A stretch of 64,000 bases of DNA from Plantactinospora sp. BC1 (GTDB lineage: Bacteria; Actinomycetota; Actinomycetes; Mycobacteriales; Micromonosporaceae): positions 4,588,001 to 4,652,000 of the forward strand of contig NZ_CP028158.1 in assembly GCF_003030345.1 (NCBI RefSeq). Direction: 5' to 3'. The position numbers and the translations under genes are program-made. Positions 25,584-33,935 of this stretch are shown here, piece by piece. The notes under the pieces were generated by a model that worked only from the letters and a program-made list of their open reading frames with translations, did not search any database and was not told the DNA's origin. Positions within the stretch are counted from its first letter, which is position 1; every line of letters starts with the position of its first letter.

Positions 25584-25913
25584 ATGGTCACCTGGGACAG
25601 AGTGTGTGATCTGGTGTCGGTGCTACCCGAGGTGGAACAGGGCATCTCATACGGGACGCCCGCCTGCAAGATCCGGGGCAAGCTCTTCGCCCGGCTGCTG
25701 GAGGACGGCGAGCGGATCGCGATCTTCACGCACGAGCGGGAGGCGCTGCTCGCGGCGGCGCCGCAGACCTACACCGTGCCGGCGCACTACGCCAACTATC
25801 CGATGGTGGTGGTCGCGCTCGACACCGCCGATCCGGTCGAGCTGAGCGAACTGCTCACCGAGTCGTGGCGGATCAGGGCGCCGAAGCGGCTGGCGGCGAC
25901 CCTGCCGCGCTGA
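25584..25913 (+). CDS. MmcQ/YjbR family protein
   Basis: A 109-residue small DNA-binding-fold protein of unknown function (CyaY-like double-wing fold). The pattern [32 protein letters not shown] then [11 protein letters not shown] and [10 protein letters not shown] is the YjbR hallmark. ATG 25584 fits homologous N-termini; GTG 25575 is an in-frame alternative. Its last 41 bases overlap the 3' end of the convergent RNase Z gene. Confidence 0.82.
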   Translation: MVTWDRVCDLVSVLPEVEQGISYGTPACKIRGKLFARLLEDGERIAIFTHEREALLAAAPQTYTVPAHYANYPMVVVALDTADPVELSELLTESWRIRAPKRLAATLPR

Positions 25914-26856
25914 CCGCCACCCGGGGCGGCACCGCCACCCGGGCCAGATCCTCGGCGATCACCAGGTCACCGTCGAAGTGCTCCCGGGCCTCGGCCGCGA
26001 AACGCTCGGCGGCCGGTGGCAGCCCGGCCCGGGACGTCGGGGCGTACCGCTGGGAGAAGTGGGTCAGCACGAGCCGGCGTACCCCGGACTCGGCCGCCAC
26101 CCGGCCGGCCTGGGCCGCCGTCAGGTGGCCGACCTCGGCGGCGAGCGCGGCATCCTCGGCCAGGAACGTCGACTCGATCACCAGCAGATCGGCCCGGTCG
26201 GCCAGTTCGAAGACCCCGTCGCAGAGCCCGGTGTCCATCACGAAGCCGAACCGCTGGCCGGGACGCGGCGCGCTCACCTCGGCGAGCGTCACCCGCCGGC
26301 CGGCCACGTGGACGTGACCGGCCCGGATCAGCTCGCCGATCGCCGGCCCCCGGACGCCGAACCCGGCCAGCCGGTCCGGCAGCATCCGCCGCTCGTCCGG
26401 CTCGACCAGCCGGTAGCCGTACGTCTCGACCGGGTGCCGGAGCCGGCGGGCCAGCAGCGTGCCGGCGGAGGTCTCGAAGGTCTGGCCGTCCCGCAGCACC
26501 GGCAGTTCGCGCAGCTCGGCGGTCTCGTGGAACGAGCTGGCGTGCCACAGCCGGGCGAAGAAGTGCGCGTCGCCGCCCGGATAGTGCGCGTCGACCGGAT
26601 GCGGCACCCGGTCCAGCGAGAGCCGCTGGATCACCCCGGGCAGGCCGAGACAGTGGTCGCCGTGGAAGTGCGTGACGCAGATCCGGGTCAGGTCGCCGGC
26701 CGGGATGCCGGCGAACATCATCTGCCGCTGGGTGCCCTCGCCGGGGTCGAAGAGGATCACCTCGCGGTCCCAGCGCAGCAGGTACCCGTTGTGGTTGCGG
26801 TGCCGGGTCGGCACCTGGCTGGCCGTGCCCAGCACCGCCAGCTCACGTACGGACAC
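25873..26856 (-). CDS. rnz: Ribonuclease Z
   Basis: A 327-residue metallo-beta-lactamase-fold enzyme that trims the 3' end of tRNA precursors lacking an encoded CCA. The zinc motif is [13 protein letters not shown] (residues 62-74). Other ligands are in VMDTGLCDG and [31 protein letters not shown] is the usual start. GTG 26856 follows GAAGAGG. This agrees with the tRNA in this window lacking CCA. The long frame upstream to 27075 has no conserved content. Confidence 0.9.
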   Translation of the reverse strand: MSVRELAVLGTASQVPTRHRNHNGYLLRWDREVILFDPGEGTQRQMMFAGIPAGDLTRICVTHFHGDHCLGLPGVIQRLSLDRVPHPVDAHYPGGDAHFFARLWHASSFHETAELRELPVLRDGQTFETSAGTLLARRLRHPVETYGYRLVEPDERRMLPDRLAGFGVRGPAIGELIRAGHVHVAGRRVTLAEVSAPRPGQRFGFVMDTGLCDGVFELADRADLLVIESTFLAEDAALAAEVGHLTAAQAGRVAAESGVRRLVLTHFSQRYAPTSRAGLPPAAERFAAEAREHFDGDLVIAEDLARVAVPPRVAVSAAGSPPAASAP

Positions 26857-27228
26857 GGCGGCCTCTTCGAGGGGGTACCGGTCGACGGCGTCGGCGGTCG
26901 ACCGGAGAAATGGTCGACCCCCGGGGTTCCGCGTGACGGTCGTCACGCGAGGGCCGGCTGGACTGTGGCCGGCTCGCCCCGGGGGTCGGGTGGCTGTCGT
27001 GGATTCGCCGCACCGCTGCCACACGGTCTCGACGACTTGCAACTGCCCGCTTGCGGCGGACACCGAAACTGTCAAGGACAGCGGCTAGCGGACAGCCACC
27101 TCACGAGTCCTGTTGCTATACAAAGCTCGGACCACCTCCCTTCCCGTGTACGGCCACGCTATCCATCCCCGGACGGCCCCGGCAACGGTTTTTGGCCACA
27201 CTTCCGCGCGGAGGGCGGGTCCCGGCGG
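26857..27228. other. Intergenic stretch upstream of rnz
   Basis: 372 bases without a supported gene. It contains a 9-bp perfect palindrome (26930-26938 with 26941-26949, CGCGTGACG arms), which could be an operator for rnz, and repeated GGTCGACC words near 26897-26919. A TATACA word occurs near 27117. The 27140-27228 part is plain GC-rich DNA next to the displaced msrA end. Confidence 0.6.
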
Positions 27229-27309
27229 TTACGCCCCGGTCCGAGCCACCCCGACCGGGCAGGTCGGCCCGTTCGGCCCGTGGTTGCAGTACCCGTTCGG
27301 GTTCTTGGA
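27229..27309 (-). pseudogene. Displaced 3' end of msrA
   Basis: An in-frame 26-codon piece ending in TAA encodes [20 protein letters not shown] and VARTGA. This matches the C-terminus of the intact MsrA at 28014-28673 at 18 of 21 aligned residues. The rest of the gene is absent here. Homology starts at the sequence CCAAGAACCCG and is 72% GC by hand count, as is normal for this genome. It is the likely original 3' end. Confidence 0.82.
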
Positions 27310-27347
27310 CTCTGACGAACAGTGATGTGCTGATTCGCGCCTTCGAA

Positions 27348-27638
27348 TCAACGCGACCGGTAGGCGTCGGCGCGATGTTCTATGGCCGTCACGGTCACGA
27401 CGCGGTCGTCCTCGTCGATCTCGTAGAGGACTCGATACGTGCCCCGTCTGGCCGACCAGGTTCCCTGGAACGGTGGCAGAAGCAGTCGTTTGCCGACGCG
27501 ATGCGGGTTGTCGAGGAGGGCGGTGGTGATGAACTCGTAGACGGCTGCGGCGATCTTCTCTGGCAGCCGCCCGGCCAAGGCGCGTGCGGCCGGCCCGGCG
27601 ACCTGCAGTCGGTAGCGGTCGGAGGCCGGGCCAGTCAC
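27348..27638 (-). CDS. RelE/ParE family toxin
   Basis: A 96-residue type II toxin, probably a ribosome-dependent mRNA endonuclease. It has RYRLQVAGPAARALAGRLPEKIAAAVYEFI at the N-terminus and then LLLPPFQGTWSARRGTYRVLYEIDEDD, the RelE core strands with basic residues, ending VTVTAIEHRADAYR. GTG 27638 overlaps the antitoxin stop. Base composition is lower in GC than neighbours. Activity is inferred from family. Confidence 0.88.
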   Translation of the reverse strand: MTGPASDRYRLQVAGPAARALAGRLPEKIAAAVYEFITTALLDNPHRVGKRLLLPPFQGTWSARRGTYRVLYEIDEDDRVVTVTAIEHRADAYRSR

Positions 27639-27919
27639 CGTGCCTGCTTCGACCGCTTCGCCATCAACGCCGCGAGTTCGTCGGCGTCGAGAACGTCACC
27701 GGCTTCGACGGCTGCCTTGGATTCGGCAAGTTGCCGCATGGCTTCAGCGCTGGACAGGACCTCCAGCGTCTCTTCCAAAGCCGCGAGATCGTCGGCGGAG
27801 ATGAGTACCGCGGCGGTGTGGCCGTGTTTGGTGATCTCTATCCGCTCATGGGTCGAGGTCACCTCGTCGATGAGTTCTGAGAGGCGGTTGCGAGCGTCGG
27901 TGAAGGGCACGACAGTCAT
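27635..27919 (-). CDS. Phd/YefM family antitoxin
   Basis: A 94-residue partner of the toxin. The N-terminal DNA-binding fold is VVPFTDARNRLSELIDEV with ITKHGHTAAVLISADDL, typical of Phd/YefM. The C-terminal half is acidic and helical and should wrap the toxin. ATG 27919 is 6 bases after a TATACT -10 and has no ribosome site, so the mRNA is leaderless. It should repress its own promoter. Confidence 0.88.
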   Translation of the reverse strand: MTVVPFTDARNRLSELIDEVTSTHERIEITKHGHTAAVLISADDLAALEETLEVLSSAEAMRQLAESKAAVEAGDVLDADELAALMAKRSKQAR

Positions 27920-27925
27920 GCTCGA

Positions 27926-27931
27926 AGTATA
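27926..27931 (-). promoter_or_regulatory. -10 element of the toxin-antitoxin operon
   Basis: TATACT on the minus strand, 6 bases before the antitoxin ATG, in an AT-rich patch (27925-27965). The -35 is weak (near CAGACT, 17 bases upstream), which fits an autoregulated promoter. Confidence 0.6.
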
Positions 27932-27977
27932 GGCAGTTACTGGCGTGAAGTCTGTACAAATTTGAGGCTTGGTGGAT

Positions 27978-28008
27978 CAGGCTACCGGGCCGATGGCCCG
28001 GTAGCCTG
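27978..28008 (-). terminator. Terminator of msrA
   Basis: A 14-bp perfect stem (27978-27991 with 27995-28008) and GAT loop, 5 bases after the msrA stop. It separates msrA from the toxin-antitoxin operon. Confidence 0.75.
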
Positions 28009-28013
28009 CGGTG

Positions 28014-28673
28014 CTACGCGGTCTTGGCCACGCCAACCGGACAAGTCAGGCCATTGGGGCCATGATTACAATAACCGCCCGGGTTCTTGGTCGGCGCCAG
28101 GTACTGCTGGTGGTAGTCCTCGGCGTAGTAGTAGTCGCCCAGCTCGGCGATCTCCGTGGTGATCTCGCCGTGCCCGGCCCCCGCCACGATCGGCGCGAAC
28201 GCGTCCCGGGACGCCCGGGCGACCGCGGCCTGCTCCTCGGTGGTGGTGTAGATCGCCGACCGGTACTGCGTGCCGACGTCGTTGCCCTGCCGCATCCCCT
28301 GGGTCGGGTCGTGGTTCTCCCAGAAGACCTTGAGCAGGTCCTCGTAACCGATCTTCGAGGGGTCGTAGACCACCTGGACCACCTCGGCGTGCGCCGTCCG
28401 GCCCGAGCAGACCTCCTCGTAGGTCGGATTCTTCGTATAACCGCCCGCGTAGCCCGCGGAGGTGGAAATCACCCCGGGCAGCGTCCAGAACAGCCGCTCG
28501 GCTCCCCAGAAACAGCCCATCCCGAAGACGGCGACCTGGGCACCCTCGGGCCACGGGCCCCGCAGCGGGGTACCGAGCACCTCGTGCCGGTCGGCGATCG
28601 GCATCGCGATCGGCCGGCCGGGCAGGGCCTGGTCGGGGGTGGGCAGCTCGGCATTGGTGCGCCGTAGGAACAC
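28014..28673 (-). CDS. msrA: Peptide methionine sulfoxide reductase A
   Basis: A 219-residue enzyme that reduces methionine S-sulfoxide in damaged proteins. The catalytic Cys is C54 in [34 protein letters not shown] and [22 protein letters not shown] follow, then the recycling Cys region near the C-terminus ([16 protein letters not shown]). GTG 28673 has AGAGGAG upstream and gives the known N-terminus. The last 22 codons belong to the lower-GC incoming sequence and probably replaced the native end. The reductant is likely thioredoxin or mycothiol-linked. Confidence 0.93.
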   Translation of the reverse strand: MFLRRTNAELPTPDQALPGRPIAMPIADRHEVLGTPLRGPWPEGAQVAVFGMGCFWGAERLFWTLPGVISTSAGYAGGYTKNPTYEEVCSGRTAHAEVVQVVYDPSKIGYEDLLKVFWENHDPTQGMRQGNDVGTQYRSAIYTTTEEQAAVARASRDAFAPIVAGAGHGEITTEIAELGDYYYAEDYHQQYLAPTKNPGGYCNHGPNGLTCPVGVAKTA

Positions 28674-28864
28674 GATGGAACTCCTCTCGTACCTCTGCCG
28701 GGTGTAACACGACACGCACCCGGATCCTTACCCGCCCAGGCCCGCACCACCCCCTCGGGTTCACCCGGCCGGGGGAGCCGGATGGCGCTGGGGCGGGAGG
28801 TGCCGGTGGGTGCTCCGGCGGATCGTGGGATCCGGCGGGCAGGCCGGTCGGAGGGGGCGACGAG

Positions 28865-29437
28865 ATGACGGTGCAGACCACGGAGGTGCCGCGCTGGGCG
28901 GTCCGGGCGGCGTACGCGGTGCCGCTCTGCGTACTGCCGTCGGCGCTGTCCCGGCTGGCCCTGCTCGCCGGGCTGCTCGACGGCGGCGGCACCTCGGTGA
29001 CCGTCACGCCGGCCGAGCGGCTCTACGTGCTCTCCCTCAGCCTCGTCTCGATGGGGCTGGCGCTGCTCACCGTCGGCCTGGTCCGGCCCTGGGGCGAGCG
29101 GCTGCCGGGCTGGCTGCCGCTGCTGGGCGGCCGGCGGGTGCCGATCCGGGCGGCGGTGGTACCGGCCGTCACCGGGGCGGGCGTGCTGATCGGGCTCTGC
29201 GGCTATCTGCTGGTCGAGTCCCTGTTCGACCTCGTCGGGCCGGTCCGGCCGGCGATCGGGGAGGCGGGCACGGCGACGCTGGAGGGCAGCGCGCAGGTGG
29301 TGGTGGCCGTCACGTACGCGCCACTGGTGGCCTGGGGGCCGCTGCTGCTGGCGGTCGCCGTCGCGTACCACCGGCGGCGGAGCCGGGGCGGGCGGGCGAC
29401 ACCGGGGCGGGCCGCCTCCGCCGCGGCTACTCGGTGA
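28865..29437 (+). CDS. Hypothetical membrane protein, 190 aa
   Basis: No family recognised. There are four clear hydrophobic helices (about 14-37, 50-72, 96-120, 140-165), with short loops rich in Arg/Pro and a basic C-terminal tail ([16 protein letters not shown]). ATG 28865 follows a CGGAGGGGGCGACGAG ribosome site. The last 11 bases overlap the convergent HIT gene. A membrane role is likely; substrate unknown. Confidence 0.7.
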   Translation: MTVQTTEVPRWAVRAAYAVPLCVLPSALSRLALLAGLLDGGGTSVTVTPAERLYVLSLSLVSMGLALLTVGLVRPWGERLPGWLPLLGGRRVPIRAAVVPAVTGAGVLIGLCGYLLVESLFDLVGPVRPAIGEAGTATLEGSAQVVVAVTYAPLVAWGPLLLAVAVAYHRRRSRGGRATPGRAASAAATR

Positions 29438-29840
29438 GCGCGGCGGCGATCCGGTCGGCGTACGAGCCGGCCTCGGCGTCCGAGGCGTACTTCGTGCGGG
29501 GCCAGAAGAAGCCGCGCAGCCCGTCGCCCTTCGTCCGCGGTACGACATGGGTGTGCAGGTGCGGCACGGACTGGGAGACCCGGTTGTTCATCGCCACGAA
29601 CGTCCCGCCCGCGCCGAGCCCCTCCTCGACGGCCACGGCCAGCCGCCGGACCAGCCGGAAGTAGCCGGGCAGCGCCTCGTCCGGCAGCTCGCCCAGCGTC
29701 TCGACGTGTGCGCGCGGCACCACCAGTAAGTGCCCCCTGAACACCGGGCGGACGTCGAGGAAGGCCACCCCGTCGGGGGAGTCGACCACCCGGAACGCCG
29801 CCGCGCCCGCCACGATCCCGCAGAACACGCACCCCGCCAC
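29427..29840 (-). CDS. HIT family protein
   Basis: A 137-residue nucleotide hydrolase or transferase of the histidine-triad type. The triad is VPHLHTHVV (His 94, 96, 98). An N-terminal pair of Cys (CVFCGIV) matches zinc-binding HIT proteins. GTG 29840 is 6 bases after TAGCCT on the minus strand (plus 29847-29852). It is divergent from metB and shares the palindromic -10 with it. Confidence 0.88.
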   Translation of the reverse strand: MAGCVFCGIVAGAAAFRVVDSPDGVAFLDVRPVFRGHLLVVPRAHVETLGELPDEALPGYFRLVRRLAVAVEEGLGAGGTFVAMNNRVSQSVPHLHTHVVPRTKGDGLRGFFWPRTKYASDAEAGSYADRIAAALTE

Positions 29841-29846
29841 CAGTGC

Positions 29847-29856
29847 AGGCTAGCCT
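29847..29856. promoter_or_regulatory. Palindromic shared -10 for HIT and metB
   Basis: AGGCTAGCCT reads TAGCCT on both strands. The plus-strand hexamer (29851-29856) is 7 bases before the metB ATG, and the minus-strand hexamer (29852-29847) is 6 bases before the HIT GTG. Both would give leaderless mRNAs from one overlapping bidirectional promoter. Confidence 0.65.
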
Positions 29857-29863
29857 TCTGCAA

Positions 29864-31006
29864 ATGAGTCACGGCTTCGAGACACTCGCCATCCACGCCG
29901 GCCAGGAGCCGGAGCCCCGCACCGGGGCGGTGGTGCCGCCGATATACCAGACCAGCACGTACGCCCAGGACGCCGTCGGCGCGCCCCGGCTCGGCTACGA
30001 GTACAGCAGGTCGGGCAACCCGACCCGGGACGCGTTGCAGGAGTGCCTCGCCGCGCTGGAGGGCGGCCCGGTCGGGCTCGCCTTCGCCAGCGGGCTGGCC
30101 GCCGAGGACGCCCTGCTGCGTACCGTCTGCCGCCCGGGGGACCACGTGGTGATCCCGGACGACGCGTACGGCGGCACGTTCCGGCTCTTCGCCCGGGTCG
30201 CCGAGCGCTGGGGACTGAGCTGGACGGCGGCCCGGATCTCCGACGTCGACGCGGTCCGGGCGGCGGTCCGCCCCGGCCAGACGAGGGTGATCTGGGTGGA
30301 GACCCCCACCAACCCGCTGCTCGGGATCGCCGACATCGCCGGGCTGGCCGCGCTGGCCAATGACGTCGACGCGCTGCTGGTCGTCGACAACACCTTCGCC
30401 TCGCCCTACCTCCAGCAGCCGATCGCGCTCGGCGCGGACGTGGTGGTGCACTCGACGACGAAGTACGTCGGCGGGCACTCCGACGTGGTCGGGGGCGCCC
30501 TCGTCGCGGCCAGCGCCGCGCTCGGCGAGGAGCTGCGCTACCACCAGAACGCGATGGGCGCGGTGAACGGGCCCTTCGACGCCTGGTTGACGCTGCGCGG
30601 GGTGAAGACCCTCGGGGTACGGATGGACCGGCACTGCGACAACGCCGAGCGGATCGCCGACTATCTCAACGGGCATAGGGCGGTGTCCCAGGTGCTCTAC
30701 CCGGGCCTGCCGGAACACCCCGGGCACGAGGTCGCGGCGAAGCAGATGCGCCGGTTCGGCGGCATGATCTCGTTCCGGGCGGCCGGTGGCGAGGAGCACG
30801 CCGTACGGATTTGCGACCGGGCGAAACTCTTCGTGCTCGCCGAGTCACTGGGCGGAGTCGAGTCGCTTATCGAACATCCGGGCCGGATGACACACGCAAG
30901 TGCCGCCGGCTCGCCGCTTGAAGTTCCCGCCGATCTCGTGCGACTGTCTGTCGGCATCGAGACCGCCGACGACCTACTCGCAGACCTGGAGCAGGCGCTC
31001 GGATGA
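29864..31006 (+). CDS. metB: Cystathionine gamma-synthase
   Basis: A 380-residue PLP enzyme (Cys/Met metabolism family) that makes cystathionine from an activated homoserine and cysteine. The PLP lysine is K200 in HSTTKYVGGHSDVVGG. The Tyr/Arg substrate region is YEYSRSGNPTRDAL, and the late SLGGVESLIEHPGRMTHAS is characteristic. A gamma-lyase role cannot be fully excluded by sequence. ATG 29864 is leaderless. The stop overlaps an in-frame ATG of the amidase region (31003), so the genes are probably cotranscribed. Confidence 0.88.
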   Translation: MSHGFETLAIHAGQEPEPRTGAVVPPIYQTSTYAQDAVGAPRLGYEYSRSGNPTRDALQECLAALEGGPVGLAFASGLAAEDALLRTVCRPGDHVVIPDDAYGGTFRLFARVAERWGLSWTAARISDVDAVRAAVRPGQTRVIWVETPTNPLLGIADIAGLAALANDVDALLVVDNTFASPYLQQPIALGADVVVHSTTKYVGGHSDVVGGALVAASAALGEELRYHQNAMGAVNGPFDAWLTLRGVKTLGVRMDRHCDNAERIADYLNGHRAVSQVLYPGLPEHPGHEVAAKQMRRFGGMISFRAAGGEEHAVRICDRAKLFVLAESLGGVESLIEHPGRMTHASAAGSPLEVPADLVRLSVGIETADDLLADLEQALG

Positions 31007-31059
31007 CCGCTGTCCGGCCGCCCGGACGGCGCTGCGGACAAGCCGATGGGGAGTTGGCC

Positions 31060-32454
31060 GTGCAGGACATCACGCCGAACTGGGTGGGCGCGACCGCGAA
31101 ACAGATCGCCCGGGCCGTCCGTCGTGGGGACGCCTCCGCCACCCAGGTGGTGGCGGACCACCTCGACCACATCGACCGGGCGGACCGCGAGCTGTCCGCG
31201 TTCCGGGTGGTCCGGGGTGGCGAGGCGATCGTCGAGGCCGAGAAGGTCGACGAGCAGGACGACCTGGCGAACCTGCCGCTGGCCGGGGTGCCGATCGCGG
31301 TCAAGGAGAACACCGCCGTCGCGGGGCTGCCGACCTGGAACGGGTCGGCAGCCGCGCGTACCCCGGTCGCCGAGTCCGACCACGAGGTGGTCCGGCGGCT
31401 GCGCGGCGCCGGAGCGGTGATCGTCGGGGTGACCCGGATGCCCGAGCTCGGGCTCTTCGGGGTCACCGACGACGAGACCGTGGCGACCCGCAACCCGTGG
31501 GCGACCGACCGGACCCCGGGCGGCTCCTCCGGCGGTTCGGCGGCGGCCGTCGCCTCCGGGATGGTGCCGATCGCGCACGGCAACGACGGACTCGGCTCGA
31601 TCCGGATCCCGGCCGCCTGCTGCGGGCTGGTCGGGCTCAAGCCCGGCCGGGGCGTCGTACCGAGCCAGCTCGGCGCCAACGACTGGTACGGCCTCGCCGA
31701 GCAGGGCATCCTGGCCACCACCGTGGCGGACGCGGCGGTCGGCTTCGCGGTGCTCGCCGGACGCCGGCCGGACAAGCTGGTACCGCCGGAGCGGCTCCGG
31801 GTCGCCGTCTCGCTCCGCTCACCGGTGGCCGGGGTACGCCCGGACCAGCCCAACCGGGACGCGGTGGGCGCCGCCGCCAAGCTGCTGGCGGTGGCCGGAC
31901 ACGACACCGTCTCGGTCGACCCGGTCTATCCGACCTCGCTGGGGCTGCGCGGCGTCGCCACCTGGCTGGCGGCGGCGGCGAACGAGGTCGAGGCGGCCGG
32001 TCTCGACCCCGCCACCCTGCAACGGCGCAGCCGCCGGCACGCCGCCCTCGGCGGCTGGGCACAGCGCCGTGGCCTGGTACGCGAGCAGGACCGCACCCGG
32101 TGGCGGGAGCGGAGCGTCAACTTCTTCGGCGACCACTCGGTCGACCTGATGCTCACTCCCGCGCTGGCCAGCGCCCCTCCGCCGGCCCTTGGCTGGGCCA
32201 CCCGCTCGTGGCGGTCCAACCTGCTGACCTGCATCCGCTACGCGCCGTACGCCGCGCCGTGGAATCTCGCCGGCCTGCCGTCGCTGGTCGTACCGGTCGG
32301 GCTGCGCCCGGACGGGCTGCCGGTCGGAGTGCAGCTGGTCGGCCCGCCCGGCTCGGAGCTGCTGCTGCTCGGCGTGGCCGGGCAGTTCGAGCTGGCCGGC
32401 CCGTGGCGGCGGCACGCGCCGGACTGGCCCCGGGTGCCCACCCCGGCCGGCTAA
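31060..32454 (+). CDS. Amidase (amidase signature family)
   Basis: A 464-residue hydrolase. The Ser-cisSer-Lys triad is present: Lys in PIAVKENTAVAG, and the Gly/Ser motif GGSSGGSAAAVASGM with a following GLGSIRIPAACCGLVGLKP. The substrate (amide or ester) is not known. GTG 31060 is 6 bases after GGGGAG and begins QDITPNWVGATAKQ. ATG 31003 in the same frame overlaps metB and would add 19 residues of low-complexity sequence. The 3' end overlaps the convergent gene by 4 bases. Confidence 0.87.
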   Translation: MQDITPNWVGATAKQIARAVRRGDASATQVVADHLDHIDRADRELSAFRVVRGGEAIVEAEKVDEQDDLANLPLAGVPIAVKENTAVAGLPTWNGSAAARTPVAESDHEVVRRLRGAGAVIVGVTRMPELGLFGVTDDETVATRNPWATDRTPGGSSGGSAAAVASGMVPIAHGNDGLGSIRIPAACCGLVGLKPGRGVVPSQLGANDWYGLAEQGILATTVADAAVGFAVLAGRRPDKLVPPERLRVAVSLRSPVAGVRPDQPNRDAVGAAAKLLAVAGHDTVSVDPVYPTSLGLRGVATWLAAAANEVEAAGLDPATLQRRSRRHAALGGWAQRRGLVREQDRTRWRERSVNFFGDHSVDLMLTPALASAPPPALGWATRSWRSNLLTCIRYAPYAAPWNLAGLPSLVVPVGLRPDGLPVGVQLVGPPGSELLLLGVAGQFELAGPWRRHAPDWPRVPTPAG

Positions 32455-33734
32455 GCGCCGCCGCCCCGGCCGGACCGGAACGACGGGACCGGGCGACGGG
32501 GCCGGACCGGCACCCCGGACCGGCGGCGCCGGGTGGTCAGCCACGGCGCGGTCGGCTCGGGCAGCAGCACCGGACCGGTGGGCGAGAGGGTACGGCCGTC
32601 GACCGTCACCGTGCCCCACCGCCCGGGTACGGGCACACCGTGCAGTACCGCCGGGCCGGGCTCGGTGCCGACCGTCGGGGTGAGCCGCTCCCGTACCTCG
32701 ATCTCGGCCAGCGGCATCACCTCCGGACCCTCGCCGGCGTAGACGTACACCCGGTCGACGCCCTGGTGCAGCAGTACGCCGCTGACCGGCTGCGGCCGGC
32801 GGAAGAACCGGCGCCCGGCGCGTACCCGGGCGGCAGCGCGCCAGCCGACGCCGAGCCCGAGCAGTGCGAGAACCACCACGAGGGCCAGCCACGGCGTCAG
32901 GTCGTACGGCTCGGTGACGAGCTGCCGCAGGCCGGCGTCGTCCACCGCCAGCTCGACCGTGGAGCCGACGGGATAGGCGGCCGCGTCGAGGACGGAAAGC
33001 CGCGCGGGCGGCCGGCCGGCGGGGAGGTCGAGGTCGACCTCTGCCCAGGACGGGTGCGCGCGCACGGTCGCGGTGACGATCTCCGCCCGGCGCTGCTGGT
33101 CGTCGACCTCGCTCTGCCGCAGGCCGGTCCAGCCGGCGACGACCAGCGCGGCGACGAGCAGCAGGGTGGCGGCGACCGAGGTACCCAGCGGCGGGCGGGG
33201 CAGCCGTGCCGGCGACGGCGGTACGGCGAGCCGGGCCCGCCGGTGCCAGTCGCGCAACCCGGCCCGGTACCGCGCAGGGCCCCGGGCCAGCCGGGCGAGC
33301 AGCCCGCAGCCGACCGCGTACCCGACGAGCAGCGGATAGAACCACGGCGGCAGGTGCTCGGACTGGGTCAGCTCGTAGCCGAGCGTGACGGCCAGCGACG
33401 TGCCGGCCGCCGCCCCGGCGAACTCCAGCCGCACCAGGGCGAGCAGCGGCAGGCTGCCGACCAGCCCGAAGATGACGTTGCCGACCCGGTCCGGGTGGCA
33501 GGGTGCCGCCACCGTGCAGGCGGTGGCCGGGACGACGACCAGGAACAGGCAGCAGAGCAGCACTCCGGCGCCGAAGCCGAGCCACCCAGCGTACCGGGCC
33601 AGCGACTCCGCCCGGCCCTGCGGCTCGGCCGCCAACCGGAGCCGGATGACGTCCCGCCAGGGCAGCGGTGGCGGTTGCGCGCCGTCCAGCGCCGCCGGAC
33701 CCTGCTCGGAGATCGGCTCGGTACCGGCAGACAT
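32451..33734 (-). CDS. Membrane protein with DUF3592-like external domain
   Basis: A 427-residue protein. An N-terminal Pro-rich cytoplasmic part precedes about four early helices, a basic loop (RYRAGLRDWHRRARL), then a helix before a beta-rich segment (ATVRAHPSWAEVDLDLPAG with AAAYPVGSTVELAVDD) resembling DUF3592. Two more helices and a final beta-rich cytoplasmic region follow. The family match is tentative. It may be an ABC-like or envelope sensor accessory. ATG 33734 is the chosen start. Confidence 0.62.
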   Translation of the reverse strand: MSAGTEPISEQGPAALDGAQPPPLPWRDVIRLRLAAEPQGRAESLARYAGWLGFGAGVLLCCLFLVVVPATACTVAAPCHPDRVGNVIFGLVGSLPLLALVRLEFAGAAAGTSLAVTLGYELTQSEHLPPWFYPLLVGYAVGCGLLARLARGPARYRAGLRDWHRRARLAVPPSPARLPRPPLGTSVAATLLLVAALVVAGWTGLRQSEVDDQQRRAEIVTATVRAHPSWAEVDLDLPAGRPPARLSVLDAAAYPVGSTVELAVDDAGLRQLVTEPYDLTPWLALVVVLALLGLGVGWRAAARVRAGRRFFRRPQPVSGVLLHQGVDRVYVYAGEGPEVMPLAEIEVRERLTPTVGTEPGPAVLHGVPVPGRWGTVTVDGRTLSPTGPVLLPEPTAPWLTTRRRRSGVPVRPRRPVPSFRSGRGGGA

Positions 33735-33841
33735 CTGAGGCTCCGTCCCCGTCTTCGGTCCGGCCCGCCGACGGCCGGTCGGGGCACCGGGCGGGGGTGA
33801 CGCCGTCCGAACGAACGGCCCGAGCGAGAGGGTAGAACGCC

Positions 33842-33855
33842 TCGACGATCGTCGA
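33842..33855. promoter_or_regulatory. 14-bp perfect palindrome upstream of ilvA
   Basis: TCGACGATCGTCGA in the 201-base region between two divergent genes. It may be an operator for one or both. No partner regulator is adjacent. Nothing else was seen in the gap. Confidence 0.35.
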
Positions 33856-33935
33856 CGGCGGCCGGCGGGGTGACCTCCGGCACGCCGGTACCGCCGACGC
33901 GAACACCCCGGGAGCGGGATGCGACGATCTGGGGC

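Larger units (their letters stand above)
27298..28090 (-). mobile_element. Putative small integrated element carrying a toxin-antitoxin pair, in the 3' end of msrA
   Basis: The 11-bp direct repeat CGGGTTCTTGG (27298-27308 and 28080-28090) bounds about 780 bases that hold RelE, its antitoxin and a replacement 3' end for msrA. The stretch from 28014 to 28079 is 59% GC by hand count, against 72% in the displaced native end, and the change falls at the repeat. This is the layout left by integration into a gene's 3' end with restoration of the gene. No integrase is present, so it may be a relic or mobilised in trans. Recombination with a related genome is the alternative. Confidence 0.6.

Noticed and set aside
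26857-27075. N-terminal extension of RNase Z
   Set aside because: The upstream translation has no conserved content and the family start with a good ribosome site is at 26856.
28674-28864. Possible small gene in the gap between msrA and the 28865 gene
   Set aside because: No frame with a ribosome site and plausible composition; only the msrA ribosome site and promoter region were seen.
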